A DNA stretch of 5,651 bases. Source: JAQGMO01 sp050954505. GTDB taxonomy: Bacteria > Pseudomonadota > Gammaproteobacteria > Burkholderiales > Burkholderiaceae_D. The stretch covers positions 1 through 5,651 of the forward strand of contig JBPBPY010000322.1 of NCBI GenBank assembly GCA_050954505.1, in the 5' to 3' direction. Position numbers and translations under genes: made by a program. Shown piece by piece: positions 1-5,651 of this stretch. Under the pieces are notes generated by a model. The model had not been told where the DNA came from and ran no database searches. It worked only from the letters and a program-made list of their open reading frames with translations. Within the stretch, counting starts at the first letter, position 1. The number at the start of each line of letters is the position of its first letter.

Positions 1-1086
1 CATGAGATTTTCCTTGCCGGCCGCGCGCATCGACGTAAACACTTCACTGACGCGGTTGGCAGTTTCGTTGTAAAAATTCACATCGCTTTCGGAAATTTCA
101 CGGTTGATGGTGTTGCGTTTTGCTTCAATGTCGCTTAACGTTGCATTGAATGAATCGGTTGCCGAGGCCACTCTGCCCAGACCCTGTACCAAGCCGCCTA
201 CACCACCACTGATCTGCTCGATACCGCCGACCACCTTGAGGTAGGCGTCGATCTGGGTGAGCTTGGCGGTGCGCGTGCCCAGATAAGCCTGCATGGGAGT
301 GACTTTGTTGGTCGCAGTCTGTACCACGTCCTGGAACTGTTTTTTCAAACCTTCCGCCGCTGTACGCTCCAGGTCGGTTTTTGCACGGTCGATGTTGACC
401 TGTTGCTGTTGAATCCCTTTCTGTGCTGCTTCCATCTTTCCGGTCTCTGTCTTGATGTCGTTGGTCAGACCCTTGATTTCTTCATTGAGCTTTGGCAACT
501 TCGTTGCCTGATAGGCAGCGACGCCGACGGAAACCACGCCGCAGAAAATCTGGAAAAAACCGGCTGCCGCGCCGGTCGCGCCGGAAGTCATGTCTGCAAG
601 CTTGCGCGAACCGGCGCCTTCCTGCTGTTTATTGAGTTCGATTTCGCCAAATTTCAAGGTAAATTGACGCAGGCTGTTACGCGTCAACCTGTTGGTTGAA
701 TACTGGTCGTAATTCGAATTCCGCATGTCCCTGTACAAGGCATTGATATCCATTCGGCTGTTTTCCACTGCACCAGCGACGACCGAGTCGAAGGCATCGA
801 TGAATTCCTGGTCTTCCGCACTGATGTTGGCAAAATTGGCCGGCGTGCTGATCAGGTTGTATTTTTTTGCAATGCCGACAAGTTGCTCAATCATTTCGTC
901 ATATCCCTGGCTACGCACCACCGTCAATGCATCCTTGTTCAATGCGCTGGTGACCTCATCGCTGGGACCAGTTGATCGGGCGCGCAGTTGCGCGGCCTGC
1001 TTGGCATTGGCGGCGTTGCCAATATCGCCTTGGCCAGGCGTGGTTGGCCTGGGAATGGAAATTTGATCGTTGATCTTGTCTGACAT
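1..1086 (-). CDS. sctB: T3SS small translocator SctB (YopD/BopD/EspB-like), 3' end outside window
   Basis: Reading the minus strand from ATG at 1086 gives 362 codons with no stop up to the window edge, so the C-terminus is cut off. The start is supported by an AAGGA about 8 nt upstream. The N-terminus (MSDKINDQISIP...) is polar, as expected for a type III secretion signal. There is a single hydrophobic segment at about residues 168-193 (GFFQIFCGVVSVGVAAYQ), followed by a long Q/K/E-rich predicted coiled coil at about 198-255, a Gly-rich stretch at about 287-304 and an amphipathic helix at about 336-358. One membrane segment plus a coiled coil, directly downstream of SctE, is the layout of the YopD/BopD/EspB translocators, which form the host-membrane pore together with SctE. 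It is already longer than YopD and EspB (a little over 300 residues). Family assignment rests on architecture and position, not on a clear sequence signature. It is separated from sctE by 255 bp, so its expression may be partly independent. Confidence 0.75.
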   Translation of the reverse strand, partial: MSDKINDQISIPRPTTPGQGDIGNAANAKQAAQLRARSTGPSDEVTSALNKDALTVVRSQGYDEMIEQLVGIAKKYNLISTPANFANISAEDQEFIDAFDSVVAGAVENSRMDINALYRDMRNSNYDQYSTNRLTRNSLRQFTLKFGEIELNKQQEGAGSRKLADMTSGATGAAAGFFQIFCGVVSVGVAAYQATKLPKLNEEIKGLTNDIKTETGKMEAAQKGIQQQQVNIDRAKTDLERTAAEGLKKQFQDVVQTATNKVTPMQAYLGTRTAKLTQIDAYLKVVGGIEQISGGVGGLVQGLGRVASATDSFNATLSDIEAKRNTINREISESDVNFYNETANRVSEVFTSMRAAGKENLM

Positions 1087-1234
1087 GGTGTTGTCCTTTT
1101 TCAGTGGTAAAAAATCGACGCTTGGTTTCGGTGTCTTTGCCGGGGATACCTGATTTCGCTGCTGTGCATCACCTCATGCGGTCCTGTCTGCACCCAGGAG
1201 CCAATACAACAGGCATGCTGTCGCAGCAAGGGGG

Positions 1235-1261
1235 GCGCACCTGGTTCATCCTGGGGTGCGC
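1235..1261 (-). other. GC-rich hairpin in the sctB leader
   Basis: A perfect 7-bp inverted repeat (GCGCACC and GGTGCGC) with a 13-nt loop lies between the sctE-side terminator-like hairpin and the sctB start. It is flanked by a run of six C on the minus strand. It could be a leader RNA structure or chance; no function can be assigned. Confidence 0.3.
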
Positions 1262-1265
1262 ATCC

Positions 1266-1301
1266 AAAAAATCACTCCAGGTTCGGGAAGGCCCAAACCT
1301 G
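1266..1301 (-). terminator. Terminator-like hairpin between sctE and sctB
   Basis: Read on the minus strand, CAGGTTTGGG-CCTT-CCCGAACCTG forms a 10-bp stem (one G-U pair) with a 4-nt loop. Six bases later comes a run of six T (1266-1271). It begins about 40 bp after the sctE stop codon, where an intrinsic terminator or attenuator would sit. The 6-nt gap between stem and T-run weakens the case, so partial termination is more likely than a full stop. On the plus strand no T-run follows, so the polarity fits the minus-strand genes. Confidence 0.45.
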
Positions 1302-1341
1302 ACTCACTTGCGGCGTTTGCCGTGGTCCATTGCGCGCACGC

Positions 1342-2547
1342 CTAGCTATAGTTGCGCAACACCGCCTGCCAGGTACGGTCAGCGCGGGCAATGCTGTCGG
1401 AGGTATCGCGAATGCATCGGTCACGCGTCTGGACTGCCTGCTTGAATGCTTCAAAGAAAACCTGGGTATTCATGTTCAAGCCTGTCAGCAGCGTTGTCAG
1501 GTACACGCGTTGCGCGCGTGCGAGCTCGACCTCTTCATTGACAACCGCCATGTCCCGCTGCGCCATGCCTTCGACAACGGCTGCCGAGCCGGCGGCAATT
1601 TCGGACAGGCCGGCGGTTACCTTGGCACCGACTTGCAGCTTGGTTCCCATCAGGTGTGCCGTTGCGCTGGCTGTCTGCACCTTGACTGCTGCATTGGCAG
1701 CGGTGGTTGCCCCTTCGGCCGCGCCTTTCATTGCCAGACCGGTGGCACCGAAACCCATTGCCACCGCAGTCAAGGTCAGGGCCACGGTCACCCCGATGGT
1801 CCAGTTCTTGATTGCTTCCTTTTTTTCATCTTCGGACTTGTAAAAGCCGGGATTGTCCTTGGCAACCTGCTCGACAATGACCGCCATCAAACCGCCGATG
1901 GAAAAGTCGATGCGCTGTTTTTCACTGCCGTCGGGATTGGTTGGCGCCGGCGCATGCTTGATGCAGGTGTTGACAAATTCGGCCACGGCCATGCCAAACG
2001 TAATGGCGGCCCCCGCAACGGCCAGTCCACCGGTACCGACGGCGGCCAGAACGGTAAACGTTGCCGCAACCACAAGCATGCCGATTGACTTGATCCAATC
2101 GGCCACGCTGCGTTTGCCAGCCAATTCCTCGGCCCTGGCCTGCTGATCCCTGGCGGTCTTGGTGGCCTCTTCGATCTGCCTGTTGTATTCCTGGCGCTGC
2201 TTGTTGTTCATGGTGATGATCTTGCCGCTGATATCGATGACTTCCTTCGAGGCGGCACTGATGAGTGCGTTGACCATGGCTTCCTGTTGTTCCGGCGTGA
2301 AATCTGCCGGTGCGTCCAGCATTGGCGGATCGAATGCCATGCTGCCGGATTTGCTGCCTTGCGGGCCGATTTTCATTCCGCTGCTGGCGCTTTTTGCCAA
2401 GACAGTCAGCATTGCATCGAGGTCGAGCTTGCCCAGCTGGCTGATGTCGTTGCCGGTGTCGCTGGCCGGCATGTCCTTCGGTGCGGTGGATTGCCAGTTG
2501 AGCGGTGTTTGCCAACCGGGGTCGCTGGCGATATCGAGGTCAGGCAT
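1342..2547 (-). CDS. sctE: T3SS large hydrophobic translocator SctE (YopB/BopB family)
   Basis: The product is a secreted pore-forming translocator that should insert with SctB into the host membrane at the needle tip. I chose ATG at 2547 (MPDLDIASDPGW..., 401 aa): it has AAGGA about 9 nt upstream and overlaps the chaperone stop by 8 bp. The open frame reaches 2577, but that earlier start would lie deeper inside the chaperone gene. Visible architecture: a polar N-terminus (1-80); a charged Q/R/E-rich predicted coiled coil (about 108-147); a first long hydrophobic region (about 151-192, rich in A/V/G); a polar loop with a KSEDEKKEAIKNW segment; a second hydrophobic helix (about 249-275); and an Ala-rich amphipathic C-terminal half. 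Two membrane regions after a coiled coil, at about 400 residues, is the YopB/BopB/EspD pattern; YopB is about the same length. Chaperone then large translocator is the usual order for this family, which supports the call. Expression is probably translationally coupled to the chaperone. Confidence 0.88.
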   Translation of the reverse strand: MPDLDIASDPGWQTPLNWQSTAPKDMPASDTGNDISQLGKLDLDAMLTVLAKSASSGMKIGPQGSKSGSMAFDPPMLDAPADFTPEQQEAMVNALISAASKEVIDISGKIITMNNKQRQEYNRQIEEATKTARDQQARAEELAGKRSVADWIKSIGMLVVAATFTVLAAVGTGGLAVAGAAITFGMAVAEFVNTCIKHAPAPTNPDGSEKQRIDFSIGGLMAVIVEQVAKDNPGFYKSEDEKKEAIKNWTIGVTVALTLTAVAMGFGATGLAMKGAAEGATTAANAAVKVQTASATAHLMGTKLQVGAKVTAGLSEIAAGSAAVVEGMAQRDMAVVNEEVELARAQRVYLTTLLTGLNMNTQVFFEAFKQAVQTRDRCIRDTSDSIARADRTWQAVLRNYS

Positions 2548-3082
2548 GATGTTGTTCCTTGTTGTCCGAAGAGTCATTTGCCTGCGCCAGCAATTGGCAC
2601 ATGGCGCCGGCGCGTTGACCCAGCGCCGCGTGCTGTGGCTGTCCGGCGCAAAGCTTGCAGACCAGTTCGAGCGCCGTGCGGGCCGGCGCCACGCGTGCGA
2701 GCGTGAGCATGCACTGGGCCGAGTGAAAAATGGGGTGCGGGTCGCTCAAGTCCAGCAGCGATGCCATGCTGTAGTATTTGAGTGCATCTTCCGGTTGCTG
2801 GCGCATTTGCAGGCAGGCGGCAAAGCCCATGTAGTAGCGCCGTTCATACTGGTTGTGCATGAGCAGGAAGGAAAACGCTTGCAGGGCATCGAAGTAGCGG
2901 CCCTGGCTGTAAAGCTGATGACCATGGGCATACAAGGCCTCCATTCCCTCGCTCGACAAGTCGAGCATTTCACTCAAGGTGCCGCCGGAAAAAAGATACT
3001 CATGCAATTGCGTGGCCAGCTGCAAGGCCTGCTCCGGCGGCAAGCCCGTGGTGGCCCGCGCCTGGCTGTCGATGGAACTCAT
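2540..3082 (-). CDS. sycD: T3SS class II translocator chaperone, TPR protein (SycD/LcrH/SicA family)
   Basis: This cytoplasmic chaperone should hold SctE and SctB in a secretion-competent state before export. The open frame begins at 3112, but I prefer ATG at 3082 (MSSIDSQARATTG..., 180 aa) because GGGAAG lies 6 nt before it. Starts at 3112, 3109 and 3088 are less well placed. The N-terminal helix (about 16-45) carries a LSEMLDLSSEGMEALYAHG segment, which matches the start of the SycD/LcrH fold. Tetratricopeptide repeats follow at about 48-80 (GRYFDALQAFSFLLMHN), 81-113 (YYMGFAACLQMRQQPEDALKYY) and 114-145 (HPIFHSAQCMLTL). The family is usually 160-170 residues, so this is slightly long because of a polar Q/S/H tail. 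The last codons overlap the sctE start by 8 bp. In Yersinia, LcrH also takes part in feedback control; whether that holds here cannot be seen. Confidence 0.9.
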   Translation of the reverse strand: MSSIDSQARATTGLPPEQALQLATQLHEYLFSGGTLSEMLDLSSEGMEALYAHGHQLYSQGRYFDALQAFSFLLMHNQYERRYYMGFAACLQMRQQPEDALKYYSMASLLDLSDPHPIFHSAQCMLTLARVAPARTALELVCKLCAGQPQHAALGQRAGAMCQLLAQANDSSDNKEQHHA

Positions 3083-3245
3083 GGTCATCTTCCCAAAATG
3101 GTTTAGCATCAAACGGTTGGCTGGTATGGCGAAAGCGGCAGTGACAGTCGGCGCAGCGAAAATTCAGAAAAAATCAGCAAGGTCAACGCCGGCACAGCGA
3201 ATTCGGTTCGGCAAATCATCGCTGCTCATCAACTCTGCAATGCCG

Positions 3246-3293
3246 CCGCCGCCGCTGCTGCCACTGCTGCCGCCGCCGCTGCTGCCACTGCTG
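3246..3293. repeat. Perfect 24-bp tandem repeat, two copies
   Basis: Positions 3246-3269 and 3270-3293 are identical 24-mers of GCC/GCT/GCA-type triplets. A partial unit follows (CCGCTG, 3294-3299) and degenerate triplets precede. The repeat lies in the 229-bp spacer between the tip-gene stop (3312) and the chaperone start (3082). The unit length is a multiple of three and no frame is closed by it. In the unshifted frame of the tip gene it encodes Ala/Val-rich AAVAAAAA twice; in a neighbouring minus-strand frame it encodes a Ser/Gly linker. It has no inverted symmetry and so is not a hairpin. It probably arose by slippage duplication. Confidence 0.9.
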
Positions 3294-3311
3294 CCGCTGT
3301 GCTTGCGTTGC

Positions 3312-3969
3312 CTAGCCTCCTTTGACCATGTTGCGGGTGATTGCCATCTGGGCATCCGCATTGCGCTTTATTCCACCGGACGACAGTTCCACCGCCTTGT
3401 TGATGAAGCCAATAAGGCTTTGCAGATTGACGGACTGATCCTGCGTCGTGTTGTTGATGTAATCGACGTTGTTCTGGAATTTTTTGTCCCCAGTCATCGG
3501 AGGTGGTCTTGGGAATCGCCTTGAGTTCATCGATGCGGGTCCATTTAACTTCCTTGCCCATGCTGTCGGGCGGACGCACATCGAGCGCAATGCCAACGGC
3601 ATGCAGACGATCGATGAAGTCGTTGGCGCGTGCCAGCACTTGCGCGTCGTCCTTTCCCGGACTGGCATCGGTTCCCACCACATCCTGGTTGCGCTGGCCC
3701 AGCTTCCGATCGGCAGCGCCGGCCTCGGCGCGGAAGTCGAGAATGTCCCGGCTCAGCTTGTTGTTGGCGTTGAGCTTTTCACTGGTGGCCTTGACATAGT
3801 TTTTTTGCACATCGAGAAAGCTGCCCAGCTTCAGGTTCAGGTCGGCCATCACGACGGAGTAATCGTTGATAGGGTTGTTGGTATTGGTCTGCGACAGCCA
3901 CACCCCCATCATTGCCTTTCCTGCAGCGATATTCGCATTGTTGTCGTTAATACTTGAGTTACCAGGCAT
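3312..3969 (-). CDS. Putative T3SS needle-tip/filament protein (EspA/Bsp22-like SctA), frame broken near codon 160
   Basis: Starting at ATG 3969 (GAGG about 9 nt upstream), the frame reads MPGNSSINDNNANIAAG... through ...KTTSDDW at 3490. It then continues in the next frame as DKKFQNNVDYINNTTQDQ... to a TAG at 3312-3314. Skipping one base in the four-G run (3488-3491) or the six-A run (3480-3485) restores a 218-residue protein. The N-terminus is rich in N/S, like a type III secretion signal. Helical segments lie at about 35-95 and 107-125. The C-terminus (DQSVNLQSLIGFINKAVEL...KRNADAQMAITRNM) resembles the C-terminal coiled-coil helix of EspA/Bsp22-type filament proteins, which are about 190-205 residues. 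Position supports a tip role: it is first in the translocator operon, where lcrV or bsp22-type genes sit. Without a shift the frame runs on to 3229 and ends in an unlikely poly-Ala tail coded by the 24-bp repeat. It could be an indel mutation, a sequencing error or slippage. Family identity is moderate; an unrelated translocator-operon protein is possible. Confidence 0.65.
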
Positions 3970-3999
3970 GGCTCTTTTCCTCTGGAAAAAAAACGGCTG

Positions 4000-4029
4000 A
4001 AAAATGGGTTCCAAAAAAATGGGTTTCAC
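4000..4029. repeat. 15-bp imperfect tandem repeat in the sctA leader
   Basis: Positions 4000-4014 (AAAAATGGGTTCCAA) and 4015-4029 (AAAAATGGGTTTCAC) are adjacent copies with two mismatches. They lie about 30-60 bp upstream of the preferred tip-gene start at 3969, in the probable mRNA leader. A run of eight A (3986-3993) lies between the repeat and the gene. In the frame continuous with the tip gene the repeat encodes PIFLE/PIFQP. It may be a simple duplication; a binding-site role is not supported by anything else visible. Confidence 0.75.
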
Positions 4030-4083
4030 TACTTCGGACCTGCATTGCTCGCTGAACAGTTGAATGGAACGCTGCAACTGCTG

Positions 4084-4098
4084 CAACGATTTCTCCTT
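4084..4098 (-). promoter_or_regulatory. Strong ribosome binding site plus TTG, upstream in frame with the tip gene
   Basis: On the minus strand AAGGAG (4098-4093) is followed after 6 nt by TTG (4086-4084). The frame stays open for 39 codons and runs straight into the tip protein at M 3969. This is the best Shine-Dalgarno match in the window, better than the one at 3969. The encoded extension (residues 24-35 are PIFLEPIFQPFF) is hydrophobic and does not look like a secretion signal, while the sequence from 3969 does. I therefore prefer 3969 as the gene start and regard 4086 as either an alternative start or a leader peptide start. Confidence 0.4.
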
Positions 4099-4122
4099 GA
4101 TTTCACCGGTGCATGACGCGTG

Positions 4123-4151
4123 TTAGTAGTGAGTAACAATTGGTATGTCAA
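4123..4151 (-). promoter_or_regulatory. Sigma70-like promoter candidate for the translocator operon
   Basis: On the minus strand a perfect -35 TTGACA (4151-4146) is followed by a 17-bp spacer and TACTAA (4128-4123) as a weak -10. Transcription would start near 4116, giving a leader of about 147 nt to the tip-gene ATG at 3969, and would read through sctA, the chaperone and sctE. A strong -35 with a poor -10 and an overlapping direct repeat suggests regulation, but this is inferred from spacing and match only. Confidence 0.4.
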
Positions 4152-4170
4152 AGTTCCGGGGTATTGGTAT
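4139..4170. repeat. ATTGGTAT direct repeat pair, possible operator
   Basis: ATTGGTAT occurs at 4139-4146 and again at 4163-4170, with starts 24 bp apart. Both copies are followed by CAAA-containing sequence (GTCAAAG and CAAAACG). The first copy lies within the spacer of the candidate minus-strand promoter and touches its -35. Two same-orientation sites about two helical turns apart is a layout used by AraC-type activators such as ExsA, though the sequence does not match the ExsA consensus in any obvious way. Confidence 0.4.
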
Positions 4171-4492
4171 CAAAACGATTTTAGGCTCGCTTTGCTCGGT
4201 TGAACGAATGCGAAATGGCATCGCGGCCAGCGTGGCGATTTCCGGCGCCAGGAAAATCCGTTCATCAAATCAATCGCTGCAAAAAAATATCTTGAAGTAC
4301 ATTTTTGTCTTGGTGATGGAATAAACCGGGAACAAGCTGACCGTATCCGTTACTTATTAACCGGCAGCACATTTCCTTGTGCAGACATCGCGCTGGTGGT
4401 TCATTTACGACAACGACCGTCGACGCATGCTGGGAGGGAGTGTGTCCGTGACGATTGCCGAACCTAATTTTTGACGTTCACCGCGAGCAGGC

Positions 4493-4882
4493 ATGAATCC
4501 GATTCGACCCGAGCTTTCCAGTTTCAGTCACGGCATTGATCGCGTACTGCGTAACCAGCTGCCGATGGTCGAGTTGCCGCAGCCGGCCAATCTGCGCCCG
4601 GCCGAAGACGATCCGCGTCCGCAGCTGGAATTGTTGCTGGCCGCACAGACGCTCGATGCCTGGGCGCTGGCTGCACTGCGGCCGCGGCTGGTATCTGGAG
4701 AAATCCTCTCACCGGTGCATTTCGCCCAGGTTCTTCGCGGCATGATGGCCGGCTTGCGCCATGCCGCCGAATTGTGCCCGCGTGGTGCACGTACCTTCGG
4801 GCGCGCATCCAGCTTGCTGGCCGACCAGGCTGCCATGCGTGAACTGCTGCACATGTACACCAATGTGGTGGTGAAAGCATGA
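4493..4882 (+). CDS. sctX: T3SS early secreted protein SctX (YscX family)
   Basis: The 129-residue product is read from ATG 4493, preceded by a modest GAGCAGG. It matches YscX in size (YscX is about 120 aa), in place (immediately before sctY and sctV, as in yscX-yscY-lcrD) and in shape. It has an N-terminal stretch with IDRVLRNQLPMVELP, a Pro-rich linker (about 28-44), two helices (about 45-66 and 73-95) and a C-terminal hydrophobic helix with LLADQAAMRELLHMYTNVV, the end of the protein that is best conserved in the family. In Yersinia, YscX is itself exported and is needed for export of early substrates such as the needle protein; YscY keeps it soluble and both contact the gate protein SctV. 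The ATGA overlap with sctY implies coupled translation. No sctW/tyeA-like gene lies directly upstream, unlike the Yersinia order. Confidence 0.8.
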   Translation: MNPIRPELSSFSHGIDRVLRNQLPMVELPQPANLRPAEDDPRPQLELLLAAQTLDAWALAALRPRLVSGEILSPVHFAQVLRGMMAGLRHAAELCPRGARTFGRASSLLADQAAMRELLHMYTNVVVKA

Positions 4883-5250
4883 CGCTCGATTCCGCCGTGC
4901 CGATGTCGCTCGATGGCGAACAGGTCGACTTGCTGCGGCTGCTGGCGTATGTCTATTTGCAGCATGGCAAGGCCGGACCGGCTGCGGTGCTGTTCCAGGC
5001 CATCCACCTGCTGGAGCCGCATGATGCAGCCATCACCCGATCGCTGGCCTGTTCGCTGCTGCGCGATGGCCAGGCAGACGAAGCGCTGGCGCTGCTTGAT
5101 CAGCTGGCATTCGATGGCGACTTCAATGCCTTGACCGAACTGCTGCGCGGCCAGGCTCTGGCCCGACTCGGGCGCGGCGAAGAAGCGGCCATGGCCATGC
5201 ATCGATTCGTTGCATTGCGCACCAGCGTTGCAATAACGGAAGGGCTCTGA
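4879..5250 (+). CDS. sctY: T3SS chaperone SctY (YscY family), TPR protein
   Basis: A small cytoplasmic TPR protein of 123 residues, expected to bind SctX and help deliver it to SctV. Helix pairs of TPR type are visible at about 14-46 (LLRLLAYVYLQHGKAGPAAVLFQ), 51-79 (AITRSLACSLLRDGQADEALALL) and 84-113 (ALTELLRGQALARLGRGEEAAMAMHRF), with the characteristic G and A spacing. Yersinia YscY is 114 aa. The start at 4879 overlaps the sctX stop as ATGA, which favours it over the internal ATG at 4903. The stop at 5248-5250 leaves one base before sctV. TPR class II chaperones share this look, but size and position between sctX and sctV make SctY the best call. Confidence 0.83.
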   Translation: MTLDSAVPMSLDGEQVDLLRLLAYVYLQHGKAGPAAVLFQAIHLLEPHDAAITRSLACSLLRDGQADEALALLDQLAFDGDFNALTELLRGQALARLGRGEEAAMAMHRFVALRTSVAITEGL

Positions 5251-5251
5251 C

Positions 5252-5651
5252 ATGCAAGCCATCCTGCAACGCATGCAAACAATCATCCAGGCCATTGTCA
5301 AGCGCAATGACCTGGTGCTGGCAACGATGATCGTCTGCATCATCTTCATGATGATCCTGCCATTGCCGACCTGGCTCATCGATGCCTTGATTGCATTCAA
5401 CATGGGTTTGTCGGCAATCCTGCTGATGGTGGCAATGTATCTGCCCAATCCGCTGGCGTTCTCCGCCTTTCCCTCGGTGTTGCTGATCACGACACTGTTT
5501 CGCCTGGCCATCGGCATCGCTACCACGCGGCTGATTCTCCTGCATGGCGATGCCGGCCATATCATTTTTACGTTCGGCAACTTTGTCGTCGGCGGTAATC
5601 TGGTGGTTGGCCTGGTGGTGTTCCTGATCCTGACCATCGTGCAATTCGTCG
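5252..5651 (+). CDS. sctV: T3SS export-gate protein SctV (LcrD/FlhA family), N-terminal part only
   Basis: The window holds the first 133 codons of an inner-membrane protein whose family is normally about 700 residues; the rest lies beyond the right edge. SctV forms the nonameric export gate: membrane helices at the N-terminus and a large cytoplasmic C-terminal ring that receives chaperone-substrate complexes. Visible are a short basic cytoplasmic N-terminus, hydrophobic helices at about 21-38 and 41-64, then the FHIPEP-family core FSAFPSVLLITTLFRLAIG and TTRLILL (70-97), and FTFGNFVVGGNLVVG (106-120) leading into the next helix (to 133). This is very close to LcrD. ATG 5252 is supported by GGAAGG about 7 nt upstream, inside the end of sctY; the next ATG (5273) has no such site. 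It is transcribed with sctX and sctY. Confidence 0.97.
   Translation, partial: MQAILQRMQTIIQAIVKRNDLVLATMIVCIIFMMILPLPTWLIDALIAFNMGLSAILLMVAMYLPNPLAFSAFPSVLLITTLFRLAIGIATTRLILLHGDAGHIIFTFGNFVVGGNLVVGLVVFLILTIVQFV

Larger units (their letters stand above)
4087..4492. other. Divergent intergenic control region
   Basis: This 406-bp stretch separates the minus-strand translocator genes from the plus-strand sctX-sctY-sctV genes. No convincing gene lies in it. Its middle part is AT-richer than the flanks (for example a run of seven A at 4281-4287). It contains the minus-strand promoter candidate (4123-4151), the ATTGGTAT direct repeats (4139-4170) and the start of the tip-gene leader. I could not find a convincing sigma70 promoter for sctX on the plus strand; its promoter may need an activator. 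No clear GGAACC/CCAC-type HrpL box was seen. Confidence 0.7.

Noticed and set aside
1272..1454. 60-codon minus-strand open frame running past the sctE stop
   Set aside because: It mostly overlaps sctE in another frame, is Arg/Pro-rich and ends inside the terminator-like hairpin; no ribosome binding site was seen.
1330..2088. 252-codon plus-strand open frame
   Set aside because: It lies opposite sctE; the Cys/His/Gly-rich translation is typical of a shadow frame.
2159..3106. 315-codon plus-strand open frame across sctE and the chaperone
   Set aside because: It is antisense to two clear T3SS genes, its composition is that of a reverse shadow, and it spans their overlap.
3164..3361. 65-codon minus-strand open frame with a Ser/Gly repeat
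   Set aside because: It overlaps the end of the tip gene in another frame; the Gly/Ser stretch only reflects the 24-bp repeat, and no good ribosome binding site precedes its ATGs.
3229..3489. Unshifted continuation of the tip gene ending in a poly-Ala tail
   Set aside because: The Gln/His/Arg-rich then Ala-only sequence looks like an out-of-frame reading, while the alternative frame gives a coherent helical C-terminus.
4123..4157. Possible HrpL/ECF-type box (GGAAC at 4157-4153 on the minus strand)
   Set aside because: No CCACNNA element lies at the required 15-16 bp spacing, so only the sigma70-like reading is kept.
4379..4474. 31-codon plus-strand open frame (GTG start) upstream of sctX
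   Set aside because: There is no ribosome binding site before the GTG or the internal ATG, and no recognisable sequence; too short to support.
4528..5637. 369-codon open frame on the minus strand, antisense to sctX-sctY-sctV
   Set aside because: It runs opposite three well-recognised genes, has no membrane or domain logic of its own, and is explained by the codon bias of the real genes.

Overview
This window is part of a type III secretion system (T3SS) locus of a Gram-negative bacterium. It has a divergent layout. Codon use is moderately GC-rich, and the genes resemble Yersinia, Pseudomonas and Bordetella T3SS genes. A beta- or gamma-proteobacterium is likely; a Bordetella- or Oxalobacteraceae-like beta-proteobacterium is only a guess.

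The left and central part (1-3969) lies on the minus strand and encodes the translocation apparatus. In order of transcription it holds: a small secreted protein that I read as an EspA/Bsp22-type needle-tip or filament protein (3312-3969, reading frame broken once near 3480-3491); a spacer with a perfect 24-bp tandem repeat; a class II TPR translocator chaperone of the SycD/LcrH/SicA family (2540-3082); the large hydrophobic translocator SctE of the YopB/BopB family (1342-2547, overlapping the chaperone by 8 bp); a 255-bp gap containing a terminator-like hairpin; and the small translocator SctB of the YopD/BopD/EspB family (1086 down to the left edge, still open).

The right part lies on the plus strand. 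It carries sctX (4493-4882), sctY (4879-5250, ATGA overlap) and the first 133 codons of sctV (5252 to the edge), the export-gate protein. In the Ysc family, SctY chaperones the early substrate SctX and the pair engages SctV, so this half makes the export gate and its early-substrate helpers.

Between the two units, 4087-4492 is a non-coding control region. It contains a minus-strand sigma70-like promoter candidate with a perfect TTGACA -35, two ATTGGTAT direct repeats 24 bp apart that touch that -35, and a sctA leader with a strong ribosome binding site in front of an upstream in-frame TTG.

The most noteworthy points are the single-base frame break in the tip gene, the combination of Ysc-type SctX/SctY with an apparently EspA/Bsp22-type rather than LcrV-type tip protein, and the regulatory architecture around the translocator genes. 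The core system is a recognisable T3SS, not a new class of system.
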